DNA of 6,293 nt from Terriglobales bacterium (GCA_030150795.1 JASLFF010000515.1:1-6293); one strand, 5' to 3'; shown: positions 1 to 5,956, numbered from the stretch's first letter. A program made the numbers and translations. Notes: generated by a model from the sequence alone, not told the origin.

Positions 1-1448
1 AAGACCCGATGCTTTGTTTGGTCGCTTCTGAGATGCTGCAGGGTGACAAAGGCACGAAGAACGCCATCGCGGAGGAGGTTTTGCGAGCCTCCAAACCAGC
101 CCACCAGGGCATCAGAAGAAATCAGGTTTCTGAGAGAATCCTGCTTGATGTGCCGTTCACAAGCTTGCTCCAGATGCTTACCCACGTCCATACTCGGAGT
201 AAACGTCTTTACAAGACCGTCCAGCGCGATCGCCGAGCGTATGTACTTGATGATGTCCCGCTGCGGCCATATTCCATTCTCACGGGACAAGATGAGCAAA
301 TCCAGCATGATCAGAGTAATGCTCTTGCGCAGCCGCGATTCTCTGGCGCGCTCCTCGTACCATCCCCGAGCCACTCCTTCCAGTCCTCGGCGGAAACCCG
401 ACACGTTAGCATTCTTGGCAAAGGTTGTGATCTGAAAAAAAGATTCACACATGCTTTCCAAATCGCCTCGCGCATAGGCCAGCGTCATCGAGATGAGGTG
501 GCGCCGTGAATAGCGGCTCAGGACGCCTGAGATTCCAAAGTCGATATAACCAACCACGTTACCGGCCATAATCATGAGATTGCCGGGGTGAAGGTCGGCA
601 TGAAACATTCCATGCAGGAAAGCATCTCCAAGGAAATTGTCGATCAGGCGGCTGCCGAACACAGTAGGATTGAACCCGGAGTCCGCAGAAAGACTTTTTG
701 CCTCCTGATGTCTCAGGTATTCCGATATGGTCATACCCTCCAGGAATTCGACAGTGAGAATTCTGGCTGTCGTGCAACTCCAGAAGACAACCGGAACTTT
801 CTCGTTGGGGTTGTCGCGGGCATTGCGTCGCAATTCATCCATGTAGTGGGCTTCGCGGCGAAAATCAAGCTCATCCTGGGTCCAGGCAATGAACTCCTCT
901 GTGGGCGGAATGATCCAATAGAGAAACCTGAAATGGAACAGTTTGACGGTGTTTACCAGGAACTTGAGGGCGGAAATATCCGCGTGAAAGTCGATGAGGA
1001 TGGTAGGACGCCTTACCTTGACCGCGAGTTTCTGCGATCGCAACATGGCGACATGCACCTGACCGATGGAACCGGTGGCGATGGGCACAGGATTGATGGA
1101 ATCGAATACCTCGGCAGGTTTGCGGCCCAGGTCCTCCGTGAACGTCCGCTCGACCTCTTCGTAGGCGAACGGCGGAACGCGGTCGAATAGACTGAACAGC
1201 GCGCGGCAGTACTCCAAAGGCAGCAAATCCGATTGCAGCGCCATCATCTGGCCGAATTTGATGAACGTCCCGCCTATCTCTTCGAATGCCAGCCGAAACC
1301 GCTCAGGGCCGGGCAGAGTAGGGTTGGGGAGTTTTTGAACAAGCCATTGCCAGCCTGAAAATCGCTGAATGAGAAAGTGGGCGAGAAGATGGCGGAGGGC
1401 GATGCAGAAAATCCGGATAAACCGCCGAAAGCTTCTGCTCGTCCTCAT
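1..1448 (-). CDS. AarF/UbiB (ABC1/COQ8-like) atypical protein kinase, 3' end cut by window
   Basis: Family role: UbiB/COQ8-type atypical kinases support ubiquinone or other isoprenoid-lipid metabolism, probably by ATPase-coupled handling of lipid intermediates at the membrane. Seen here, over 482 codons to the edge: an N-terminal basic and hydrophobic helix (about residues 8-30), the family-specific KxGQ motif (KFGQ, 64-67), the nucleotide loop ATGSIGQVH (124-132), the lysine in LAVKVRRP (K144), the catalytic HADLHPGN (283-290) and the metal-binding DFG (303-305). All core kinase motifs are present. The start is ATG at 1446-1448: an in-frame TGA lies 9 nt upstream (1458-1460), and an AGGTGAG Shine-Dalgarno match sits about 5 nt before it. 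It follows the ACP stop by 38 bp on the same strand, so the two are probably co-transcribed. The family usually runs about 530-560 residues, so roughly the last 50-80, often including C-terminal membrane helices, should lie outside. Oddity: the Ala-rich loop (usually AAAS) reads ATGS. Family assignment is firm; the physiological substrate is unknown. Confidence 0.95.
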   Translation of the reverse strand, partial: MRTSRSFRRFIRIFCIALRHLLAHFLIQRFSGWQWLVQKLPNPTLPGPERFRLAFEEIGGTFIKFGQMMALQSDLLPLEYCRALFSLFDRVPPFAYEEVERTFTEDLGRKPAEVFDSINPVPIATGSIGQVHVAMLRSQKLAVKVRRPTILIDFHADISALKFLVNTVKLFHFRFLYWIIPPTEEFIAWTQDELDFRREAHYMDELRRNARDNPNEKVPVVFWSCTTARILTVEFLEGMTISEYLRHQEAKSLSADSGFNPTVFGSRLIDNFLGDAFLHGMFHADLHPGNLMIMAGNVVGYIDFGISGVLSRYSRRHLISMTLAYARGDLESMCESFFQITTFAKNANVSGFRRGLEGVARGWYEERARESRLRKSITLIMLDLLILSRENGIWPQRDIIKYIRSAIALDGLVKTFTPSMDVGKHLEQACERHIKQDSLRNLISSDALVGWFGGSQNLLRDGVLRAFVTLQHLRSDQTKHRV

Positions 1449-1486
1449 CGTCGCTCACCTTCGGCAGAGAAACCGGCCCGCAGTGC
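1449..1486 (-). promoter_or_regulatory. ribosome binding site and short spacer between the ACP and UbiB-like genes
   Basis: These 38 bp separate the ACP stop from the UbiB-like ATG. Read on the minus strand they end in AGGTGAG, then four or five bases, then ATG, which is a good Shine-Dalgarno match. There is no room for a terminator and promoter, which supports a two-gene operon. An in-frame TGA inside the spacer rules out a longer N-terminus for the kinase. Confidence 0.6.
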
Positions 1487-1741
1487 TCACGCCACTTCGG
1501 CAAATAACCTTCTCCGCACCAAGGCCACCGTGTCTTCCACGGTCTTGATGGAGGCCATTTCTTCTTCCGTGGCCTGGAACTTGAATTCGCTTTCCACGTT
1601 GACGGCAATTTCAAGAATAGCCAAGGAATCAAGTCCCAGGTCGCCTTCGTACGAAGCGGAGTCAGGGATTTGGTCTGTAGAGATGCCTGTCACCTGGCTG
1701 ATTGCTTCCTTGACTTTGGGCCTGATTGCGTCGACATCCAT
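1487..1741 (-). CDS. acyl carrier protein (phosphopantetheine-binding)
   Basis: An 84-residue free-standing acyl carrier protein, the usual length for type II ACPs. The 4'-phosphopantetheine attachment site is plain: LGLDSLAILE, with Ser39 in the DSL motif (38-40). Around it are the expected helix I (about 3-17), the acidic helix II from Ser39 (LAILEIAVNVESEF) and a final helix in TVEDTVALVRRR (67-78). An activated acyl, polyketide-like or aminoacyl group would be held as a thioester on the pantetheine arm in the cytoplasm. The start is ATG at 1739-1741, preceded on the minus strand by AGGAG about 10 nt away and a purine-rich GAGGAC just before it. There is no ketoacyl synthase, malonyl transferase or fabF-like gene beside it, so it is unlikely to be the housekeeping AcpP of the fab cluster and may be a specialised carrier. 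Its neighbour downstream is a UbiB/COQ8-like kinase. Family certain, acyl cargo unknown. Confidence 0.93.
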   Translation of the reverse strand: MDVDAIRPKVKEAISQVTGISTDQIPDSASYEGDLGLDSLAILEIAVNVESEFKFQATEEEMASIKTVEDTVALVRRRLFAEVA

Positions 1742-1932
1742 CGTCCTCTGCTCCTGGTGTAATGTGACGACTCAAGAGTGAGCCGCAGTGCCTCGAGTTA
1801 AAGACAATGGACCGGGAGGAATTTGCAGGAACAAGCTCCAAAAGGAAAGTTGCTGCACAAAAATTGTTGCAACGTAACGGATATGCAGCAAAAAGTCCGC
1901 CTGACGTTTGTCTCAACGTAGGTGTGGTGAGA
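1742..1932. other. divergent intergenic region between ACP and response regulator
   Basis: These 191 bp lie between two divergently transcribed genes and must hold both promoters. I find no convincing -35/-10 pair. An open frame continues in phase upstream of the regulator to an ATG at 1807, but that extension is low-complexity, does not resemble a receiver domain and lacks a ribosome binding site, so I treat it as non-coding. The perfect 8-bp palindrome GTTGCAAC lies at 1866-1873, with a further GTTGC at 1850-1854. It could be an operator half-site or chance. Confidence 0.4.
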
Positions 1933-2574
1933 ATGGCTCCCTTTATGAACGACAAGGTCTCTGTCTTGCTGGTGGATGATCATGCGCTGGTGCTCCGTGG
2001 ACTTCGGCGGCTCCTCGAAGACGATCCCGAAATAGAAGTCATAGGCGAGGCAGGCGATGGCGCAACCGCGGTGGAACTTGCGTGCCGTCTGCGACCGGCA
2101 GTGGTCATAATGGATTGTGCGCTTCCCGGAGTCAATGGCCTCATTGCAACCAGCCGGATTGTCGCCAGTTGCCCGCAAACATGTGTCCTCATGTTGAGCA
2201 TGCATTCGGAGGAAACATGGGTCCGCAAGGCGTTCCAAAGCGGCGCGCGGGGATATGTGCTCAAAAATGCCGGAGATCTGGACCTGGCGAACGCAGCCAA
2301 GCTTGTGGCTGCAGGCAAAGTTGTGCTCGACCCTCAACTGACACACGCGGAGCATCTGAAGGGCGAGCGGGATTACGGACTCACCTCGCGCGAACTGCAG
2401 ATCCTGCAATTCATTGTCGACGGCAAGTCGAACAAGGAGATTGCGAGCCATCTTGATCTCAGCGCCAATACGGTTGCCGTGCACCGTGCCAACATGATGC
2501 AGGCATTAGGTATGCACAAGACCGCGGAGTTAGTGACCTATGCCCTTCGCAACGGGCTGGTGGACCCGATGTGA
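1933..2574 (+). CDS. NarL/FixJ-family response regulator (REC + LuxR-type HTH)
   Basis: A 213-residue two-component transcription factor. The receiver domain (about 8-125) shows the acidic pair D15-D16 in VLLVDDHALV, the phospho-accepting D61 in VVIMDCALPG, S89 as the conserved Ser/Thr switch (VLMLSMHSEE) and K111 in GYVLKNA. A linker leads to a LuxR-type helix-turn-helix (about 150-210): LTSRELQILQFIVDG, SNKEIASHLDLSANTVAVHRANMMQALG, then a final helix. Phosphorylation at D61 should promote dimerisation and DNA binding. I chose ATG 1933-1935 because GGTGAGA lies just upstream and because the receiver fold begins only four residues later. The next ATG (1945) has no ribosome binding site, and the far ATG (1807) would add 42 unconserved residues. 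The HisKA_3 kinase at 5094-5918 is the likely partner by family pairing, although an opposite-strand gene lies between them. The usual DxxMP of receivers reads DxxLP here (D61 to P65), a mild and tolerated variation. Confidence 0.95.
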   Translation: MAPFMNDKVSVLLVDDHALVLRGLRRLLEDDPEIEVIGEAGDGATAVELACRLRPAVVIMDCALPGVNGLIATSRIVASCPQTCVLMLSMHSEETWVRKAFQSGARGYVLKNAGDLDLANAAKLVAAGKVVLDPQLTHAEHLKGERDYGLTSRELQILQFIVDGKSNKEIASHLDLSANTVAVHRANMMQALGMHKTAELVTYALRNGLVDPM

Positions 2575-2651
2575 GACTCTCCTGCCAAGCGCCTTATTGA
2601 CTAATATGGTCATTGCGGTGTGAAGAGCCAGCCTCTAACGAAGAAAAGAAT
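2575..2651. other. convergent gap between response regulator and propeller gene
   Basis: These 77 bp separate two convergent stop codons. Neither direction shows a GC-rich hairpin followed by a T run; the best pairing is a 4-bp AGAG/CTCT stem at about 2625-2637. Transcription of each gene may therefore read into the 3' end of the other, or end by Rho. No gene is visible. Confidence 0.4.
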
Positions 2652-4967
2652 TTACTGCGCCGTTGTTTGAACCGTATAGCGCTTCTCAACCAGGGTGTCG
2701 CTTCCTTCCGTGATCTGAATGATCCGATTGGCGGCGACACGTTCAAAAGTCTGGACTGACCCGGAGCACGGCCAGCGCACGATCAGTTTGTCGACTTCCG
2801 TGCTGGCGCCCAGTCCAAAATGCAGCCTCAGGGCGCTTTGTGACCCGTAGCTGTCGCCCAGAACAACTTCTCGCGCCTGCTGCTGCCCGTTGACCTTAAC
2901 GACCACGCGCGAGCCAACGGCATCACGGTTGGAGACGGTACCGATTAACTCAACCTGCAGCCAGTTGCGTTCGAGCCCCACCAGATTTTTCAGGAGGGCG
3001 TGGCGGTCAGTCGACGCGGCCACTGCAATGTCCATGACTCCACGGTTCCAGAAATCTGCTACCGCTACTCCCCTGCTGTTTGTAATTAAATCGGTCCCGG
3101 TGGCATGGCCCATTTCTGAAAACGTTCCGTCAGCATTATTATGGAGATAACGATTGCGCTCCCATCCGTGCCAGGACTGTGTGCGAAAAAATGCCGGATC
3201 AAAGAAGATGCCGGTTTTGTATTGCCTCTGGTTGACTACAACGTTATTTAGGAAATCGAGTTCGATTTCTGAGCCTTTCTCATTGTAAACCCATCCGTTC
3301 GCAGCATAGACATCTTGCCACCCGTCATTATCGAAATCTGCAAAGCAGGCGCCCCAGAACCAGCCCGGCGGGTTGGCATTGGCTTTCAGCGTAACGTCTT
3401 CAAATGTGCCGTCGCCCTTGTTTTGCAGCAGGGTATTCCCGGATGCCATCTGTTGAAAGACATCGACAAAGCCAAGGCCCGACTGGCGCATGATCTCCAT
3501 GTATAACGGCATGTCGGTCTTCCACGTACCTTCTGTCACCGACTTCAGCATATAGCGCTTTACTGTGGGCGCTTCCGCATACCACGAATGCTCAGACCGG
3601 ATGTGGGTCACGTAAAAATCAAATTTGCCGTCATTATCGTAGTCAACGAACGAAGCGCTCATGCCGGCTCCATACGCCAGCGTGTTGCTTTTGACCGTAA
3701 TGTCCTTGAATGTACCGTCGCCATTGTTCCGATACAGCGTTTTTCGCCCGAAGTCGTTCACCACGTAGAGGTCGGGATAGCCGTCGTCGTTGAAGTCGCC
3801 CCACACTACACCCAGGCATAATCCTTTGTCCCCGACTCCGGCCTGTTCCGTTACGTTGGTAAAAGTGCCGTCGCCATTATTGTGATAAAGCTGATTAGGC
3901 TCGCCGTTGCGCGAATAGAAGGTTGTCGGAATGTCTTTCCTGGGGTCCATGTAGCGGCCTACGTAGAGATCAAGAAATCCGTCGTTGTCATAATCTGCCC
4001 AGGCCGCCACGGTAGTGCAACTGTCAGCGCCAAGTCCGGATTCTTTGGTTACATCTGTAAACGTGCCATCGCCATTGTTGTGAAATAACTGATTAGGACG
4101 AAACGTTCTGCTCACGAACAAATCTTTGTAGCCATCATTGTCATAGTCGGCAAACACTGCCGCACTGACACCATCCAGGCCGGCCAGGCCGGCTTGTTTG
4201 GTCACATCTTCGAAGGTGCCGTCACCGCGATTGCGATAGAGTCTGGATTCAACGCCATCAGGAATGAACAGATCATAAAGTCCATTGTTATCGTAATCGA
4301 CCGCTGTAATGCCGCCTGGGCCGTATCGGATCATCCCAAACCGCAATGGTTCGTTCAGGAACAGCGGGTAATACTGGTTCTGAAAATCCACTCCTGCTGC
4401 TGCAGCCACATTCAGGAAGTGCGGCTTTTCAGAGAGCATGCGTTCGCCGCGGATCAGAGAATATCCGGCCATTTTTAGTCCATCGTTCGTTCGGTCCCAG
4501 GTAATTCTGAAATACGCGCGGTCGATGCTCGATCGCCTGGCGCCTTGCAACGTGCCGATACATTCAAACCGTACGCTGGTGATGAGGGGCCGGGACCTCT
4601 TCCATTGTTCCATCCTGTGCAGGTGCATCGCCATTTCTTCTATGTGGTCGAATGATTCCATGTAAGTACGCCATTCGGATAGGGCTCCACCACAGTCCAT
4701 GGGCTGCTGCTCTGCGATGAAATGATGGATCTGGATACCGTCCAATTCGCGCTCCGCCACCGGATTGTTAATCCCAAGGCCGGTCCCTCCAAATCGGGGC
4801 GAATAGAATTGTTCCAGTTGGGAAAACTGAAAAGATTTCAGGCACTCAATAATTTCTTTGAGTGTATTTACCACTGAACGGCCAGTTTGAAAAAAATCTT
4901 CTCCATTTTTCTCAATGGAATTGAAAAATGGCAGGCTGCCGCCCTTGAAGGGGTTCCATTTGCTCAT
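2652..4967 (-). CDS. FG-GAP/VCBS beta-propeller protein with ASPIC/UnbV C-terminal domain (CRTAC1-like)
   Basis: A 771-residue protein. Residues about 25-180 form an alpha+beta region (helices around 33-57 and 105-124, strands such as TSVRFECIGTL and AYFRITWD) that resembles an NTF2-like fold; this is inference. Residues about 183-665 carry repeated integrin-alpha-like blades. Calcium-loop motifs of type DxDxDGxxD occur at 224-232, 274-282, 325-333, 391-399, 442-450 and 544-552, with a degenerate one at 638-646. Each of the better copies is followed by an LYxNNGDGTFxDVT strand (245-256, 296-307, 362-373, 413-424, 515-526, 609-617). The basic period is about 51 residues, with insertions after the third and fifth loops. 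Residues about 676-745 match the ASPIC/UnbV domain (DAVGSRVVVKV, YGSQSALRLHFGLG, VDKLIVRWP). Such propellers usually bind calcium and ligands outside the cytoplasm. Yet the N-terminus has no signal peptide, and an in-frame TGA directly abuts the ATG, so no longer start exists. A GAGG sits about 5 nt upstream. The function is unknown. The gene is divergent from the kinase and convergent with the regulator. Confidence 0.95.
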   Translation of the reverse strand: MSKWNPFKGGSLPFFNSIEKNGEDFFQTGRSVVNTLKEIIECLKSFQFSQLEQFYSPRFGGTGLGINNPVAERELDGIQIHHFIAEQQPMDCGGALSEWRTYMESFDHIEEMAMHLHRMEQWKRSRPLITSVRFECIGTLQGARRSSIDRAYFRITWDRTNDGLKMAGYSLIRGERMLSEKPHFLNVAAAAGVDFQNQYYPLFLNEPLRFGMIRYGPGGITAVDYDNNGLYDLFIPDGVESRLYRNRGDGTFEDVTKQAGLAGLDGVSAAVFADYDNDGYKDLFVSRTFRPNQLFHNNGDGTFTDVTKESGLGADSCTTVAAWADYDNDGFLDLYVGRYMDPRKDIPTTFYSRNGEPNQLYHNNGDGTFTNVTEQAGVGDKGLCLGVVWGDFNDDGYPDLYVVNDFGRKTLYRNNGDGTFKDITVKSNTLAYGAGMSASFVDYDNDGKFDFYVTHIRSEHSWYAEAPTVKRYMLKSVTEGTWKTDMPLYMEIMRQSGLGFVDVFQQMASGNTLLQNKGDGTFEDVTLKANANPPGWFWGACFADFDNDGWQDVYAANGWVYNEKGSEIELDFLNNVVVNQRQYKTGIFFDPAFFRTQSWHGWERNRYLHNNADGTFSEMGHATGTDLITNSRGVAVADFWNRGVMDIAVAASTDRHALLKNLVGLERNWLQVELIGTVSNRDAVGSRVVVKVNGQQQAREVVLGDSYGSQSALRLHFGLGASTEVDKLIVRWPCSGSVQTFERVAANRIIQITEGSDTLVEKRYTVQTTAQ
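3715..4235 (-). repeat. internal repeats encoding successive FG-GAP blades
   Basis: Similar DNA segments encoding the N-N-G-D-G-T-F strand recur about every 150-200 bp, at roughly 3716-3736, 3866-3890, 4064-4088 and 4215-4235 on the plus strand. The two middle copies also share the following CTGATTAGG. They follow the protein repeat and have diverged in third positions. This indicates old internal duplication of blades rather than a recent tandem expansion. Confidence 0.65.
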
Positions 4968-5024
4968 TCAAACCTCGAACATTGCAGACTCTTCTACGTG
5001 TCATTTGACAGATGGAGGGCTCCG

Positions 5025-5053
5025 ATTTGCGCTGCGCGGAGAAGCACGCAAAT
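5025..5053. promoter_or_regulatory. candidate operator: 7-bp inverted repeat with 15-bp spacer
   Basis: ATTTGCG at 5025-5031 and its exact reverse complement CGCAAAT at 5047-5053 flank 15 bp. The half-site centres are 22 bp apart, about two helical turns, so a dimer or pair of dimers could bind one face of the helix. It sits between the divergent propeller and kinase starts and just upstream of the -10-like TAAAAT at 5066. The neighbouring LuxR-type regulator is the obvious candidate binder; this is inference. I found no second good copy upstream of the regulator gene. Confidence 0.35.
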
Positions 5054-5066
5054 ATGCTCAGGAAGT

Positions 5067-5076
5067 AAAATATTTT
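5067..5076. promoter_or_regulatory. AT-rich perfect palindrome overlapping the putative kinase -10
   Basis: AAAATATTTT is a perfect 10-bp palindrome at 5067-5076. It overlaps the TAAAAT -10-like hexamer and ends 17 nt before the GTG start. It may simply reflect a melting-prone promoter core, or it may be a repressor contact site. Ten-base AT palindromes also arise by chance. Confidence 0.25.
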
Positions 5077-5093
5077 CGTGATATTCTCGGTGC

Positions 5094-5918
5094 GTGTTTC
5101 GCTGGATTACTTCCGGTCGGCCCGCCTCAGCTTTGTTTCTGGGCCTTGTTATTGCGATTGTCGCGGCATTGTATCTGGCTTATTTGAACCGCAGGCTATT
5201 GGCAAGAATTTCGTCCCTTTCGGAGCAACGCAATGAGCTGGCGCAAAAGCTGGTTTTAACCCAGGAGTCTACGCTGCACCACTTATCCCGGGAGTTACAT
5301 GACGAATTTGGGCAAATTCTCACTGCCATTGGCGCCATGGTCTCCCGGCTGCGCAAACAATTTACTGCTGAACCGGCCTTGTATTCTGACTTGCGCGAAA
5401 TCAGCGGGGCCGCACAAGCCGCTCTGGACAAGGTCCGCAGTCTTTCACAAGCGCTTCATCCCGCGATTCTGGATGAGAGTGGGCTGGAGAGCGCTCTGGA
5501 TTGGTTCATTCCAAGATTGGAAAAGCATACTCGCATCAAGATGTCCTATGAGAAATCAGGGATTTCTTTTCCGGTTGAAAGTGGCGCTGGCGTTCACATT
5601 TATCGCATATTGCAGGAAGCTTTAAACAACGTTGCGCGTCATGCCGGAACTGGTGATGCAAGCATAAGGCTGAAGTATCTGCCCGATGCATTGCTATTGG
5701 AGGTAGAAGACCACGGCCTCGGGTTGGACTCACGGCCCACGAAACGAGGGATTGGACTGGTGGTGATGCGGGAGCGCGCGGAACTCATCCGAGGAAAGCT
5801 GGAGTTCTTACGGCCGTCGGAGGGCGGCACGCTCGTACGCCTGAGCATACCAAAAGCCAGCCTGCATCAACATGAACGATTCGAGCCTCTTGTTGCGGAG
5901 GGAACAGCAGGGAAATGA
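5094..5918 (+). CDS. HisKA_3 (NarX/DesK-type) sensor histidine kinase, single TM, no periplasmic domain
   Basis: A 274-residue kinase. One membrane segment (about 11-31, ALFLGLVIAIVAALYLAY) is followed by a probable coiled-coil linker (32-61). The HisKA_3 dimerisation helix follows, with phospho-accepting H69 in RELHDEFGQ, then the second helix with its conserved ALHPAILDESGLESAL (120-135). The HATPase_c domain shows the N-box (YRILQEALNNVARHAG, N178/N179), a G1 box reading DHGLG (206-210; usually DNGLG) and a G2 box GIGLVVMRERAE (219-230; usually GIGLxGM), ending at GGTLVRLSIP (244-253). The start is GTG at 5094. An in-frame TGA at 5079-5081 bars extension, and no ATG precedes the membrane helix. 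No Shine-Dalgarno is visible, so initiation may be weak or nearly leaderless. About ten residues precede the helix, so signals must be sensed within the membrane or cytoplasm, or through a partner protein. The probable target is the NarL-type regulator at 1933-2574. After the catalytic domain comes a 20-residue unconserved tail. Confidence 0.94.
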   Translation: MFRWITSGRPASALFLGLVIAIVAALYLAYLNRRLLARISSLSEQRNELAQKLVLTQESTLHHLSRELHDEFGQILTAIGAMVSRLRKQFTAEPALYSDLREISGAAQAALDKVRSLSQALHPAILDESGLESALDWFIPRLEKHTRIKMSYEKSGISFPVESGAGVHIYRILQEALNNVARHAGTGDASIRLKYLPDALLLEVEDHGLGLDSRPTKRGIGLVVMRERAELIRGKLEFLRPSEGGTLVRLSIPKASLHQHERFEPLVAEGTAGK

Positions 5919-5937
5919 CGCAAGGACGTTTGCGTTG
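5916..5937. terminator. hairpin at the kinase 3' end, possible weak bidirectional terminator
   Basis: ACGCAA (5918-5923) pairs with TTGCGT (5930-5935), giving six Watson-Crick pairs. One G-T pair inside closes a GACG tetraloop, and one or two G-T wobbles extend it outward. It overlaps the kinase stop codon and lies between two convergent genes whose stops are 38 bp apart. No T run follows in either direction, so intrinsic termination is doubtful. Confidence 0.25.
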
Positions 5938-5956
5938 AGCGCGAGGACAGCGACAG

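Larger units (their letters stand above)
4968..5093. promoter_or_regulatory. shared divergent control region of propeller and histidine kinase genes
   Basis: These 126 bp separate two divergent starts and should contain both promoters. On the plus strand there is a perfect -35-like TTGACA at 5005-5010, but no -10 element at 16-18 bp from it. A good -10-like TAAAAT lies at 5066-5071 without a matching -35. That mismatch suggests an activator-dependent promoter, or that one of the two is chance. If TAAAAT is used, the kinase leader would be only about 15 nt long. The inverted repeat and AT palindrome listed separately fall inside this region. Confidence 0.4.

Noticed and set aside
9..509. 166-codon plus-strand open frame near the left edge
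   Set aside because: Antisense shadow of the C-terminal half of the UbiB-like kinase; composition and motifs are not protein-like.
588..1190. 200-codon open frame on the plus strand
   Set aside because: It lies antisense to the UbiB-like kinase, whose minus-strand frame carries every family motif. The plus-strand translation has no recognisable domain.
1303..1632. Minus-strand 109-codon frame overlapping the ACP and the UbiB-like start
   Set aside because: It is out of frame with both clear genes and rich in Pro/Arg/Trp, as expected from a shifted reading of the ACP sequence.
1807..1932. 42-codon N-terminal extension of the response regulator from ATG 1807
   Set aside because: There is no ribosome binding site, and the residues before the receiver fold are unconserved and basic; the 1933 start is better supported.
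1798..2484. 228-codon minus-strand frame opposite the response regulator
   Set aside because: The plus strand encodes an unmistakable REC-HTH protein. The antisense product is Cys/His-rich with no family resemblance.
2625..2637. AGAG/CTCT hairpin between convergent genes as a terminator
   Set aside because: A 4-bp stem with no T run is too weak to call.
3715..4235. Tandem DNA repeats as a CRISPR or mobile element
   Set aside because: The repeats are in frame, diverged at wobble positions and encode calcium-loop propeller blades.
5005..5033. Full sigma-70 promoter from TTGACA at 5005
   Set aside because: The -35 is perfect, but no -10 resembling TATAAT lies at 16-18 bp, so it is mentioned only as part of the control region.
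4915..5187. 90-codon plus-strand frame leading into the kinase, considered as a lost N-terminal sensor domain
   Set aside because: Its first part is antisense to the propeller gene and it overlaps the kinase start in another frame. No sensor-like or membrane pattern suggests a frameshifted N-terminus.
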